In this document: positions 38,501 through 47,542 of the stretch, one piece after another | Layout: every line of letters begins with the position of its first letter | Numbering within the stretch: the stretch's first letter is position 1 | Source: JAGGSN01 sp965603725 | GTDB lineage: Bacteria; Zixibacteria; MSB-5A5; UBA10806; 4484-95 | Direction of reading: 5' to 3' | Assembly: GCA_965603725.1 (NCBI GenBank) | Contig: CBFDEC010000009.1 | Coordinates: 1 to 64,000 of the forward strand | Length of the DNA: 64,000 nt | Notes under the pieces: generated by a model | What the model was told of the DNA's origin: nothing | Seen by the model: only the letters and a program-made list of their open reading frames with translations | The model's database searches: none | Position numbers and translations under genes: made by a program

Positions 38501-39466
38501 CATTTTATCAGTATCATCCTGGCTCAATAAAATATAACTGTAGCTGCAGCCGAAATAATCGCCAAGTTTGGCCACTAGAATATTGCAGACCTCATCGAGA
38601 TCTAAAGAGGAGGAAATTGCCAGGGAGGTTTTCATTAGCATTTCGTTTCGCTTATTCTCCTTGGAAATCAGAACCTGGTTATTATGATTTTCATAAAACC
38701 ACGAGGCGGCAATACCTACAAAATCAAGCTTTGGATAATAATATTCGTTATACGATGGAGTTTCCTTATGAAAAAATACAATTACTCCTATAGGTCTGCC
38801 CTGCGGCATTAATGGCAGCAGCCAGGCAGCCTCAAAATCTTCGAATAATCTCTGACAATTGCCTTTAATCCTTTGCGGATTCGTAAGAAAACGTGGAAAA
38901 CCAGTCTCAAATATTTCAGATACAACGCCGGTTCCGTAAATAGCATAATCTTCCCTGGAACGGGATTTAATTCTGCAATGGCCGCAGAGTTTCATCTCTC
39001 CTTTCGGATCTATTATAAAAGCGGCTGCCGCATCAAACTCCAGCTGCTCACATGAAAGATTCAGCAAATGACTGTAACCGTCACTGAGCGTCTGAACATC
39101 ATCAAGACTGTCTTTAATTTGCTGAAAGATCTTTATAACGCCGGTGCCAATTCCTGTGCTTCTATCTTTATATTCTATTTTCACGGTTTGAGAATGATCG
39201 TTGGAGTCGACTTCCTTTTCTGACCTTTTTTTTGACGATGTTACTTTTGGTTCTTTGACGAACCTGATTGATTTTATGATAGCATATATAACGGTAATCG
39301 AACCGATAGCAACAAGCAGCAGCACCGGAGTAAATATTTCAGCGCTTCTGATGCCTTCCAGCGCAAACAAATTTAAACGATCAATCAACAGCAGGAAAAT
39401 TGCCAATCCTGCCATGCTGATCCATTTTAGTATTCTATTATGATCGGGTCTTGAGGATGATATCAT
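35501..39466 (-). CDS. Five-GAF membrane hybrid histidine kinase
   Basis: 1321 residues. Two N-terminal membrane helices (about 15-32 and 45-65) are followed by five successive GAF-like domains spanning about 100-935; clear cores are 'LLPLMPQGRPIGVIVFF', 'IAPLKRAGKLTGILIMVEQ', 'AVPVILHGKVVGVLDVES', 'SLPLVAGRNFHGVLDIQD' and 'ISPIKHENKHIGFLLVGN'. Then HisKA ('AAGIAHDFKNILAAIVGR'), HATPase ('LILNAIDAI', 'DDGIGMDADT', 'GTGLGLAMVYAI') and a receiver ('LVVEDDDNFRAIL', 'VITDLGLPDKDGW'). Such GAF stacks integrate several small-molecule or redox inputs; ligands are unknown. It is cotranscribed with the GAF proteins on either side. Confidence 0.94.
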   Translation of the reverse strand: MISSSRPDHNRILKWISMAGLAIFLLLIDRLNLFALEGIRSAEIFTPVLLLVAIGSITVIYAIIKSIRFVKEPKVTSSKKRSEKEVDSNDHSQTVKIEYKDRSTGIGTGVIKIFQQIKDSLDDVQTLSDGYSHLLNLSCEQLEFDAAAAFIIDPKGEMKLCGHCRIKSRSREDYAIYGTGVVSEIFETGFPRFLTNPQRIKGNCQRLFEDFEAAWLLPLMPQGRPIGVIVFFHKETPSYNEYYYPKLDFVGIAASWFYENHNNQVLISKENKRNEMLMKTSLAISSSLDLDEVCNILVAKLGDYFGCSYSYILLSQDDTDKMYMQKFYSNRGGLTVSPEERIIDIEKMSWLQEIMSLNTPFLMEERDLKPCPKDDLKALKLYGCSDALIAPLKRAGKLTGILIMVEQRTEDRSVLNRDVVDLSAALVAQAAAAIENARMYSMIIDKVAQITTMFDVGQALNSDLDLIPFYNRVLNAISMNFNISNCAFMLRDFDTDELYIVTTIGEYPEYQLGHRFKIGQEGITGHAAAQKKTINVGDVSKDKRFIVSTGKTGSELAVPVILHGKVVGVLDVESSEKYAFTKREEDLLESLIDQVAAAMEKIRLKQIERERTAKLALTNSLVKKLSGILNQSELLSEAVKSLSEGFGFDLVAVFVPDYDDQLRLAQQSCRWGQGYEPGLKLPTDKGTLSIVFKQWKSYYQNDISPDDLDVGIEGVKSRYSLPLVAGRNFHGVLDIQDRRPKAFSRIDLTTLQTIAEFLAVTLNNISLYSETIDTAERLSLVDQINQAISATLDLEDLFNRIVKSLSEITGYNWATIVFKEHPEYPDQSDYFKRYKDGIWEMPDIESLELYFAEVVRQAKPVYYNINEMRLTDPLQKYFHDQDINYIAISPIKHENKHIGFLLVGNPNPEGFRPQDNSLLYDVSQHLEIAISNAMLYSELKKAYDRLAETQEKLIQTEKFKALGEVAAGIAHDFKNILAAIVGRVQMLTLAKDQNKDVSQNVLFKNLKVIEKSAVDGISILSRINEFTKSKSENKFSAIKLAEIIEDTVEMTRPKWEDIQSCKLIKVKTRLIGDLCITGNRSELVEVISNLILNAIDAISGDGNINIDAHVESENVILHISDDGIGMDADTVKRIFDPYFTTKGRLGTGLGLAMVYAIINRHSGEITVESEPGKGTVFTIKLPAIKESTAESNVSALSVLVVEDDDNFRAILHEIIKGLCDKVVMACDYAQASDLLSKHSFDLVITDLGLPDKDGWKVIDMVKSASPDCRIVPMTGWNKEIKKQDLASRGLTQVLKKPFTLEQVKDLISQVNVRKVDAGRIA

Positions 39467-39479
39467 ATAAATATCAAAG

Positions 39480-41597
39480 TTATCTTTTCACAATGGTTTC
39501 AACTATTCTTTTAGCTTCAGCAAATTGGCCGGACAGTTTATGGATTTTCTCAGCGTTTCTATTAATCACATCGAGATACTTGATAAGCTCTTCCCTGTCA
39601 ACGTTGAGTTTATTTTTAAGGTATTCGCATGAGGCCAGGATACCAGCCAAGGGACCGTTAATCCGGCTGTTGAAACCTGGGATCATTTTAAAAGTATCAG
39701 CCTGGTTCTCATAATAACGAAGACGTCTGTTAGCTATCCTGTTTGAATCGGCAAGGATATTCCTGGTGGCAATACTGTTTTTGTGCATTAGAGACATTGA
39801 TATCACATTTGTCAACAAAACAGCAAAAACCAGTTGATGAGAACTAATTTTATTACGATCAGAACTGCGGCTCTCACCGATAGTGACAACGCCGGCCGTT
39901 TTCCCCTCGGTAATTATCGGTATAATCATACACTGAGATATGCCTTTTGGCATCAGCAGATTGGCTTCCAGTTCAGAAATTTTTGCAGTTATATTATTAT
40001 CGCTTATTATTTCGGGTTTACCGGTTGCCATAACTTTCCTGTGCGTATAAAGCTCGGCCAACGGTAAACCGGTAATAGTCCTTTCATCCCATAAAAGCTC
40101 CCGGCGCTGATAGATAGCGGCGGTCTGAAATCTCTTTCTATCGTTGTCGAGAAGCATGATACGGCAGAACGTGGATGGCGTATTTTCGACTATTATCCTG
40201 GCCAGTTCACGATATATATTAACTGATGTTCCCTGGTCACCAGCCGCCTCCAGTGAATATTTAACGGCTCCGATTTTATCGAACGTATCGGATGTCAATG
40301 AATTGTTCATCTCCTCCAGTACCGACCCGGATATCACAGAAGCAATGGCCTCCATAACAATAATATCATTCTGGCCGAATTTATGGTCCGTTTTAACCGA
40401 GACGTTTAGGGCTCCTATTGGTTCACCTCCGATTACAACGGGCGTAAAAATCGTCCTTGTATTTTGCGGAGGTTTATACTCTTCTCCCAGCAGATTTACA
40501 TTGTCCGGCAGAGTCAGCCCCCGATTATTGGACATAACCCATCTTACCGGAATATAATTATCGCCGGCAAAATATCCCTTATCAATAACAACATTTCCAC
40601 CGGTGGGAAGATTAAAATCCAGAACATGCGGCGCCCCGTCGCCTTTAAGATAAAGGTTAACCGAATTAAATTTCAAGAATTGCCTTAATAACTTAGCCAG
40701 CCTTATGACGCATGTATTCAGATTGTCGTTAGACCGAGAGGTTTTCAGTATTACAGCGACAAAATCTCGGAAAGCCTGTTGCGATTGAATCGATCGCTGC
40801 AAACCATCTCTGTAAAAAGCCAGACCCAAATTGGCGCTGACTGCTTCTAAAATCCGCAGCTCTTCCTGTGAAAATACCCGGGGGTGGTCTGTATATACAG
40901 TCAGTACGCCCACTCGTTTAATGCCAAAATCGACCGGTATGGCAAGAGCTTCAACAACAGGTCCATTCGTTGTTTCAATTATAATATCTTTATGGATTCG
41001 AATGCTTTCGTCAGTTTGAAATATCTCGCCGGTCTCGAAGACTTTGCTGTACAGACTATTATCGGACGAGCTTATAAGTTCTTTCGATTTTTCAGTTAAT
41101 CCGATTGAGGCAAATAGTGATAAACGGTTTTCCCTGCTCAAAATATGAATTGAAGCCCCCTGATAACCATAGTTTTCCAAGGCGGCAGACGCTATTTTAC
41201 TAAATGTAGTTGGGGAGGCATCACCATAGGAAGACACTTTGGTTATAGACTCATATAGGCTGATACTCTTTGTTGCTTTCTGAAGACGGCTTGTAACGGA
41301 AAAAAGATAAGGCAGCCAGAGTATCATCCCCCAGATTACAAGAGTCCAGCCCACAATGTAACCCATTACTGATTCTATGATAAAATAAATCATGGAAAGG
41401 CTGTAACCGGGACCAAGCAATCCCATATGACCAGCCAGACCGACAGTTGTTCCAAGCGCCAGTAAGACACAGCCATATGTCATAAGCCTTAAGGCTTTTG
41501 GACGAAATAAAAAATACCCGGATTTCAACTTGGCAACGGCCAGAAATATAGCAATAAGGGCCATTAGCCAGATAAGCTTCTGATGAATTAATATCAT
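39480..41597 (-). CDS. Membrane three-GAF protein with degenerate kinase remnant
   Basis: 705 residues. About three or four N-terminal membrane helices (residues 5-110) precede three GAF-like domains (about 125-270, 285-440, 470-625; e.g. 'ALAIPVDFGIKRVGVLTVYT', 'TPVVIGGEPIGALNVSV', 'MIIPIITEGKTAGVVTIG'). The last 63 residues resemble a HisKA dimerisation helix ('NSRINGPLAGILASCEYLKN'), but Asn643 stands where the phospho-acceptor His should be and there is no ATPase domain. It probably signals through the two kinases downstream, for example as a membrane co-receptor, rather than by phosphorylation. Confidence 0.85.
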   Translation of the reverse strand: MILIHQKLIWLMALIAIFLAVAKLKSGYFLFRPKALRLMTYGCVLLALGTTVGLAGHMGLLGPGYSLSMIYFIIESVMGYIVGWTLVIWGMILWLPYLFSVTSRLQKATKSISLYESITKVSSYGDASPTTFSKIASAALENYGYQGASIHILSRENRLSLFASIGLTEKSKELISSSDNSLYSKVFETGEIFQTDESIRIHKDIIIETTNGPVVEALAIPVDFGIKRVGVLTVYTDHPRVFSQEELRILEAVSANLGLAFYRDGLQRSIQSQQAFRDFVAVILKTSRSNDNLNTCVIRLAKLLRQFLKFNSVNLYLKGDGAPHVLDFNLPTGGNVVIDKGYFAGDNYIPVRWVMSNNRGLTLPDNVNLLGEEYKPPQNTRTIFTPVVIGGEPIGALNVSVKTDHKFGQNDIIVMEAIASVISGSVLEEMNNSLTSDTFDKIGAVKYSLEAAGDQGTSVNIYRELARIIVENTPSTFCRIMLLDNDRKRFQTAAIYQRRELLWDERTITGLPLAELYTHRKVMATGKPEIISDNNITAKISELEANLLMPKGISQCMIIPIITEGKTAGVVTIGESRSSDRNKISSHQLVFAVLLTNVISMSLMHKNSIATRNILADSNRIANRRLRYYENQADTFKMIPGFNSRINGPLAGILASCEYLKNKLNVDREELIKYLDVINRNAEKIHKLSGQFAEAKRIVETIVKR

Positions 41598-41992
41598 GCA
41601 CTACTCCAGCTTTTAACTTAATATTTTTTATTATATTTATCGGTTTTTTGTCAGATATAATAAGCCCAGATAAAGAAAAAAGCCTTTAAAAATCGACTTT
41701 TTCACATAGTCAGTTTAGTCATTTATATATGTGAATGGCGCTAGCAATAAATAAAACGTAAACTGTCATAATTTAACTGGACTGATTCAAAGTCCTGTCA
41801 GGTCATGCCCGCAAGGGTGTGACCTGACAGCACCTATATGCGGTCAGGTCACGTTTTACTACGACCTGACCGAACATTAAATATTCATTAATGCTATGTC
41901 GATGATATTACAACACAATAGGTTAAATGCCATTTTCTTGAATTGACAATGTGGTTTATGAGTAAAGCAGGTTAAGCTTTATGCTTAGACAA
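41598..41992. other. Intergenic region with paired hairpins
   Basis: No gene is supported. Two hairpins share a GTCAGGTC core: CTGTCAGGTCA/TGACCTGACAG (41795-41830, 11-base stem) and CGGTCAGGTC/GACCTGACCG (41841-41872, 10-base stem). They sit after the NtrC-type regulator's stop and before the three-GAF gene and could end the chemotaxis transcript. Confidence 0.65.
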
Positions 41993-43345
41993 CTAACCCT
42001 GAGAGCGATATTCACCAAGCTTGTTTCTTAAAGTTCTGGTAGTGATTCCCAGAATTTCAGCAGTTCTGGCTTTGTTCCATTCATTGGCCTCAAGTGTTCT
42101 ATATATCAGGCGCCGCTCCATATCGGCTATTGTAGATCCCACATCGCTATCAACGCCCTCAAAACCCGGTGAACCCACGGCAACTTCCATTGGAAAATCA
42201 GAAATTTTCAGCTCCTGCGAGCTGGACATAACAACCGCGCGTTCAATGTAATTCTCCAGCTCTCGTACATTTCCCGGCCAATTGTAGCTCATGAAATATT
42301 TAACCACTTTTTCTGAAAGAGCTTTTATCGGGACTCCTTCACGGCGACAGTATTTCTGCAAAAAATATTCAGACATCAATGGGATATCATCGAGACGCTC
42401 ACGTAAGGGCGGCAAATTAATCGGGATTACCTGAAGCCTGAAAAATAGGTCGTCACGGAATTTACCTTTACTTACCTCCTGTTTCAGATCGCGATTAGAG
42501 GTGGCAATAATCCGCACATCAACTGATATGGTTTGCCCGGAGCCAAGACGTTCCAGCTCACGTTCCTGAATTACTCTTAAAAGCTTTGTCTGAATTTTCG
42601 GCGATATTTCCGAAATTTCATCCAGTAAGAGCGTGCCTCTGTTTGCCTGTTCAAAACGGCCGGTGCTTGACTTTACAGCGCTGGTGAAAGCGCCTTTCTC
42701 ATGACCGAAAAGTTCGGACTCGATAAGCCCCTCCGGCAAAGCGGCACAGTTCATTTTTATAAAAGGTCTATCAGCCCTGCTGGAATTGTAATGAATAGCT
42801 CTGGCAACTATCTCCTTGCCGGTGCCGGTCTCACCGCTTATCAATACCGTTGATACAGTATTTGCAACATTTTTGATAATGTCAAATATTTTCAACATGG
42901 CCGGAGAACGTCCAATCAGGTTTTCATAAGAATAGCTTTCAGCCAGTTCCTGCTTCAAATAGCGATTTTCTTCTTTAAGTTTTTTGTAATCCAAAGCCCT
43001 GCTTACAAGTATTTCCAACTCGCTGGCATTAAATGGCTTGGTAATATAGTCACAGGCTCCTAATTTCATCGCCTCAACTGCATTTTCAATTGTTCCAAAG
43101 GCGGTGATGACCATAACCCGGCAGTCAGGCTGAACGCTCATGGCGGCTTTTAAAACGTCAATGCCGCTGGCTTTCTGCATTTTCAGATCGGTGACAATCA
43201 GGTCGAACTCCAGTTTATTGAGCATCTCAATTGCCATCTCGCCTGATTTCGCCTGTTCAACCCCGTATCCTTTTCTGTTAAGGGTCTCGATAATAAACTC
43301 CCGAACCAGGGAATCATCGTCAACGACTAATATTTTTGAACTCAT
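41993..43345 (-). CDS. Sigma-54-dependent response regulator
   Basis: 450 residues. Receiver Asp53 lies in 'VTDLKMQKASG', where Gln replaces the Pro usual two positions after the acceptor. AAA+ with 'GETGTGKE', 'PPLRERLDDIPLMSEYFLQK' and a C-terminal Fis-type helix-turn-helix ('AEILGITTRTLRNKLGEY'). The sigma-54 contact loop reads GAFTSA instead of GAFTGA. It pairs with the PAS kinase twelve bases upstream, and as the last gene of the chemotaxis/partner-switch run it could control motility or biofilm genes. Confidence 0.94.
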   Translation of the reverse strand: MSSKILVVDDDSLVREFIIETLNRKGYGVEQAKSGEMAIEMLNKLEFDLIVTDLKMQKASGIDVLKAAMSVQPDCRVMVITAFGTIENAVEAMKLGACDYITKPFNASELEILVSRALDYKKLKEENRYLKQELAESYSYENLIGRSPAMLKIFDIIKNVANTVSTVLISGETGTGKEIVARAIHYNSSRADRPFIKMNCAALPEGLIESELFGHEKGAFTSAVKSSTGRFEQANRGTLLLDEISEISPKIQTKLLRVIQERELERLGSGQTISVDVRIIATSNRDLKQEVSKGKFRDDLFFRLQVIPINLPPLRERLDDIPLMSEYFLQKYCRREGVPIKALSEKVVKYFMSYNWPGNVRELENYIERAVVMSSSQELKISDFPMEVAVGSPGFEGVDSDVGSTIADMERRLIYRTLEANEWNKARTAEILGITTRTLRNKLGEYRSQG

Positions 43346-43357
43346 CCTTTAAACCTT

Positions 43358-44560
43358 TCAAAGCGGCAATTCAATTGTAAAAACTGCGCCTCCACTTTCC
43401 CGGTTCTCTGCGTAAATAGCGCCGTTATGAAAATCGACCACCTTTTTAACCATCGACAATCCCAGCCCGGTTCCATTTGCCCGGGTAGTGTAAAAAGGCT
43501 TAAAAAGCTTTTCGCAATCTTCAACAGGAAAACCCCTCCCGGTATCATGAAACTTGATTATAAGGTTGTTTTGATCATTTTCTTCCACGGTTATTTTTAG
43601 AACGCCTTTATCCGGTTCAATTGCCTGGCAGGCATTATGGGCGATATTAATAAACGCCTGACGCATTAATATAGGATCAAATCTGTAATTATACTCCTTA
43701 ATATCAGAATGCAGTTCTATCTTTGCTTTGCCGATAAAAGGTTCGTCCGCCAGTTTTTCAACTACATCATGTATGAATTTTAATATGTCAAGTTCGCGGA
43801 ATTCTGGTTCCGTCTTCTTGGTAAAGTCCATAAGATTGGTAATAATCCTATTCAGTTCTTTTGCACCCTTATATATCTTTTGCGAGATATTGGCCGATGG
43901 ATGATCCTGGGGGAAATCTCTCATTAAAAGTTCGCTAAAACCGATAATGCCGGACAGAGGATTTCTAACCTGATGGGCGACAGTAGCAATCATCTCGCCA
44001 AGCGCCGCCAGGGCTGAAACATGCCTGATGGTTTCTCTTAGTTTTTTCTCTGCAGCAATATCATGCAGTATTTCCACCACCCCGTAAAAATTACCATCAT
44101 CATCAAAAATCCGGTTTGCTGAATATCCGACAGGCTGCGAACTATACCACTTTTCACCGTGGACTTTTACCTCGGTTCCTTTCAGAAGATTGAAAGTCGG
44201 ATTATGTTCTTCTCCAGGGAATACATCTAAATAATTATTATTATAAGCGTCATCTCGCGTAATACCGGTTAACCGTTCAGCAGCTTTGTTAAAAAGGCTG
44301 ATCCTGCCATCGACTCCAAACACCACAATGCCCGCGTTAAGACATTCCAGAATATTATTTAGATAAGTTGATAGTCGGCTGTTGGCTGCCAGAGCCTCGG
44401 TAAGCTGAATGTTGGCCTGCTCGAGTCGCTGACTCTGTGTTTCGAATTTTTTGGAAATTTCCCGGTAATCGTTTTGCAGTTTTTCTGCCAGTTCGGATAA
44501 AGAAACATAGGAATCGGCGATTTTTATTAATTCCTCAAGCTGCTGATTATCTAATTCCAT
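43358..44560 (-). CDS. PAS-domain histidine kinase
   Basis: 400 residues, no membrane helix. An N-terminal coiled coil (about 10-60) leads to a PAS domain (65-180; 'LECLNAGIVVFGVDGRISLF', 'AAERLTGITRDDAYN'). HisKA has the acceptor in 'IATVAHQVRNPLSGIIG', and HATPase has 'IAHNACQAIE', 'DTGRGFPVEDCEKLF' and 'GTGLGLSMVKKVV'. The architecture resembles AtoS/FlrB-type cytosolic kinases that work with sigma-54 activators, and its regulator follows directly. Confidence 0.95.
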   Translation of the reverse strand: MELDNQQLEELIKIADSYVSLSELAEKLQNDYREISKKFETQSQRLEQANIQLTEALAANSRLSTYLNNILECLNAGIVVFGVDGRISLFNKAAERLTGITRDDAYNNNYLDVFPGEEHNPTFNLLKGTEVKVHGEKWYSSQPVGYSANRIFDDDGNFYGVVEILHDIAAEKKLRETIRHVSALAALGEMIATVAHQVRNPLSGIIGFSELLMRDFPQDHPSANISQKIYKGAKELNRIITNLMDFTKKTEPEFRELDILKFIHDVVEKLADEPFIGKAKIELHSDIKEYNYRFDPILMRQAFINIAHNACQAIEPDKGVLKITVEENDQNNLIIKFHDTGRGFPVEDCEKLFKPFYTTRANGTGLGLSMVKKVVDFHNGAIYAENRESGGAVFTIELPL

Positions 44561-44631
44561 ATATTTATTATATCATAAGTATAGAAAATATCAATTAAAT
44601 TTTAGATAAAAACGGAAACAAACAACCCTGA

Positions 44632-45705
44632 TTAAAAACAATGTACTATCTCATCAGCCATTCTGTTAAGAGGAACAACTCTGTCGGCTAACTTATTGTC
44701 TACAATAGCCCTGGGCATACCATACACAACGCAGGTGTCTTCACTTTGGGCAAAGACGCTACCGCCTTTTTTCTTGACAAGCCGCATACCTTCAAGACCG
44801 TCAGAACCCATGCCGGTCATAATTACTCCAAGCACTCTCGAACCATAACCTTCCACAATAGACCTAACCATTATATCCACGGCTGGTTTGTGAAGCGTTT
44901 TAGACGGCTCATTAGATAGAATCACTCGACCGTATGATACGAGGTTCTTAACAGTTAAATGCTTATCTCCGGGAGCAATATAAACTGTACCCGGAGCGAG
45001 TGTTTCACCCTGTTCGGCCTCCTTGACCGTTACTTGCGATATAGAGTTGAGTCTCTCAGCCAAAGACTTGGTAAATGTTGGCGGCATATGTTGAACAATA
45101 GTAACCGGTACGGGAAGGTTCTTAGGCAGACGCGGAATTACGGCCTGAAGAGCAGGCGGACCGCCGGTTGATGTCCCAATGGCAATTATATGAAAATTTT
45201 TTCTTTCGCTCTTACACTCGACCACATATGTCGGAACAGGAGCCCTGCTGGGCCTGAAGGTTTTCGGTTTTTGTTGATTTTTGAATGCCCGGATAAGTCG
45301 TTGCTTATTAAGGGCAATATGTTTGATTTTTTTTAAGAGCTCTTCTCTAATTTTTACGATATCAAGAGCCACATAAGATGATTGTTTGGGAATAAAATCA
45401 ACCGCCCCCAACGAAAGCGCATCGAGAGTGGCGGATGCTCCATCGGTAGTAAGAGAACTGACCATCATAACCGGAGTAGGATTATCGGCCATTATGCGTT
45501 TTAAAGCCGTTAGCCCATCCATCCTGGGCATTTCAATATCTAAAGTGATAATGTCAGGTTTAAGCTTCTGTACCATCTCGATACCTTCGATGCCATTATG
45601 AGCCATGCCTATGACTTTAATATCGGGGTCAGACTCCAACATTATAGAGATAGCTTTTCGCATAAAAGCGGAATCATCTACAACTAATACACGAACTTGT
45701 TTCAT
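44632..45705 (-). CDS. cheB: Chemotaxis protein-glutamate methylesterase CheB
   Basis: 357 residues. Receiver with Asp56 ('ITLDIEMPRMDG'), then the methylesterase domain with catalytic Ser in 'GTSTGGPPALQ', His in 'IVQHMPPTFTKS' and Asp in 'MTGMGSDGLEGM'. It removes methyl groups from, and deamidates, receptor glutamates in adaptation. Two bases separate it from the cheA stop. Its partner CheR is encoded further upstream in the same run. Confidence 0.97.
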   Translation of the reverse strand: MKQVRVLVVDDSAFMRKAISIMLESDPDIKVIGMAHNGIEGIEMVQKLKPDIITLDIEMPRMDGLTALKRIMADNPTPVMMVSSLTTDGASATLDALSLGAVDFIPKQSSYVALDIVKIREELLKKIKHIALNKQRLIRAFKNQQKPKTFRPSRAPVPTYVVECKSERKNFHIIAIGTSTGGPPALQAVIPRLPKNLPVPVTIVQHMPPTFTKSLAERLNSISQVTVKEAEQGETLAPGTVYIAPGDKHLTVKNLVSYGRVILSNEPSKTLHKPAVDIMVRSIVEGYGSRVLGVIMTGMGSDGLEGMRLVKKKGGSVFAQSEDTCVVYGMPRAIVDNKLADRVVPLNRMADEIVHCF

Positions 45706-45707
45706 GG

Positions 45708-47501
45708 TTAAATCTTTAAAACGAGATCAAACAAGCTGGCCAGGTCAAGAATAAGTCTTACCCTGCCATCACCCATTATTGTTGCGCCAGCCACCCCCGG
45801 TGTATTGCCAAGGTATTCACCCATCGATTTTATGACAACTTCCTCCTGTCCGAGAAGTGATTCGACTATCAATCCGAGCTTCTTTTCAGCTAAACCAACC
45901 ACAACAACCCTTAAACGATCCCTCTTTTCAGGCGATTTATTAAAAAGCGCTTCGGTTAAATCAACGAGAGGCAATATCGTGTCTCGATGCTTTACAACCT
46001 TTTTTTGATTGATATATTTAATTTGATCAGGAGATATTACCACTGTTTCTATAACAGAAGTCAGCGGTATGGCAAAAATATCATTTTCACTTTCTACCAA
46101 TAAACCCTGAATAATAGCCAGCGTAAGCGGCAGTCTTATTGTTACTAACGACCCTTTTCCTTCCTCGCTGGATAATTCTATTGTACCCTTCAACTTCTCG
46201 ATATTAGTCCTGACAACATCCATACCCACGCCCCGACCGGAAACGTTGGTCGTTTTTGCCGCGGTTGAAAAACCTGGCTGAAATATGAAATTAAGAATCT
46301 CTTTCCGGGATAATTCCTCGGCGGTTTCCGAAGTCGTCAATCCCCGCTCAATCGCTTTCTGTTTAATGACTTCAATATTCATGCCCTTACCATCATCAGC
46401 CACCTCGATAATGATATTATTGCCTATTTGGTAAGCAGAGAGCTTGATTATACCCCGTTCCGGTTTGCCGGATTTTACTCTATCTTCGGGTAATTCTATT
46501 CCATGATCCACCGAGTTGCGGATTAAATGCACCAGTGGATCGTTGATTTCCTCGATTACGGACTTATCCAGTTCCGTTTCCTCACCTGATATTTCCAGAT
46601 CTATCTTTTTTGATAGATCGCGGGACAGGTCACGGACAACCCGTGGGAACTTGTTGAAGACGTGCCCAACCTGCAGCATCCTCATTTTCATGATAGCCAC
46701 GTGCAGTTCTGTAGTTATAAGATTAATCTGGGAGGAGGATTGTTGGAGGTTATCCAAAATACCTTCGCCCTCATGTTCGGCCTGCAATTTCCCGATGGTC
46801 TGCAACAGGGCATTTCTGCCAAGTACAAGTTCACCAACCATGTTGACCAGACTGTCAAGCCTGTCAACGCCTACTCTGATTGTTGAATCAACTTTTTTTC
46901 CAAAGGCTTTCTGGAGCGTTGAGACGCTTTGAGATTCAGTTTGAGAAGGCCGGCTTTCCACCGACTTTGCCGAAGCTTCAACTTCAGGTTCATCTTCCCA
47001 GATTTCGGGTGTTTCTTGATCTTCAGATTGGGATGGTTCTTTCTCTTCAGTTTCTTCTGTGCTTTCAGACGGCCGGGCTGTACCAGCCGTGGCTGTTTGC
47101 TCCTCATAAATTCGCTTCAGCTTTTCAATTATTCCGTTAATATCGGTATTTCCCTGGTTGTTATCGATGATATCCTGAAGGACAAGTTTAACAAAATCAA
47201 CCGCCTCTAAAAGAACATCCATTGTTTCTTCGGCAACCTGCAATTCATTCTTGCGGAGCTTATTGAGAACATCTTCCATGTTATGCGTCAACCGCATTAA
47301 TTCACCAAATCCAAGAAAACCCGATGTCCCTTTCATCGTATGAGCGCCTCTAAATATCTCATTCAATAGGTCTAAATTCGCAGGATCTTTTTCAAGCTTG
47401 ACTAAATTTGAGTCTAAGGATTCGATAATCTCATTAGTCTCGATCATAAACTCATCGATAATAGACTGCATTTCATCAAGTTCAAATTCAGGATTGCTCA
47501 T
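45708..47501 (-). CDS. cheA: Chemotaxis histidine kinase CheA
   Basis: 597 residues. P1 Hpt domain with phospho-acceptor His54 ('GAHTMKGTSGFLGF'). A long acidic, Glu/Ser-rich linker at about 135-195 stands in place of a recognisable P2 domain. Then P3 dimerisation ('LVNMVGELVLGRN'), P4 ATPase ('LIRNSVDHGIELPE', 'DDGKGMN', 'GRGVGMDVVRTNI') and P5 CheW-like domain to the end. Lack of an obvious P2 suggests docking of response regulators by another route. No CheW or receptor gene is in the window. Confidence 0.97.
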   Translation of the reverse strand: MSNPEFELDEMQSIIDEFMIETNEIIESLDSNLVKLEKDPANLDLLNEIFRGAHTMKGTSGFLGFGELMRLTHNMEDVLNKLRKNELQVAEETMDVLLEAVDFVKLVLQDIIDNNQGNTDINGIIEKLKRIYEEQTATAGTARPSESTEETEEKEPSQSEDQETPEIWEDEPEVEASAKSVESRPSQTESQSVSTLQKAFGKKVDSTIRVGVDRLDSLVNMVGELVLGRNALLQTIGKLQAEHEGEGILDNLQQSSSQINLITTELHVAIMKMRMLQVGHVFNKFPRVVRDLSRDLSKKIDLEISGEETELDKSVIEEINDPLVHLIRNSVDHGIELPEDRVKSGKPERGIIKLSAYQIGNNIIIEVADDGKGMNIEVIKQKAIERGLTTSETAEELSRKEILNFIFQPGFSTAAKTTNVSGRGVGMDVVRTNIEKLKGTIELSSEEGKGSLVTIRLPLTLAIIQGLLVESENDIFAIPLTSVIETVVISPDQIKYINQKKVVKHRDTILPLVDLTEALFNKSPEKRDRLRVVVVGLAEKKLGLIVESLLGQEEVVIKSMGEYLGNTPGVAGATIMGDGRVRLILDLASLFDLVLKI

Positions 47502-47542
47502 TGCTCACTCTCAAAAACATCGTTTCAATTCAGTTTTGCATA

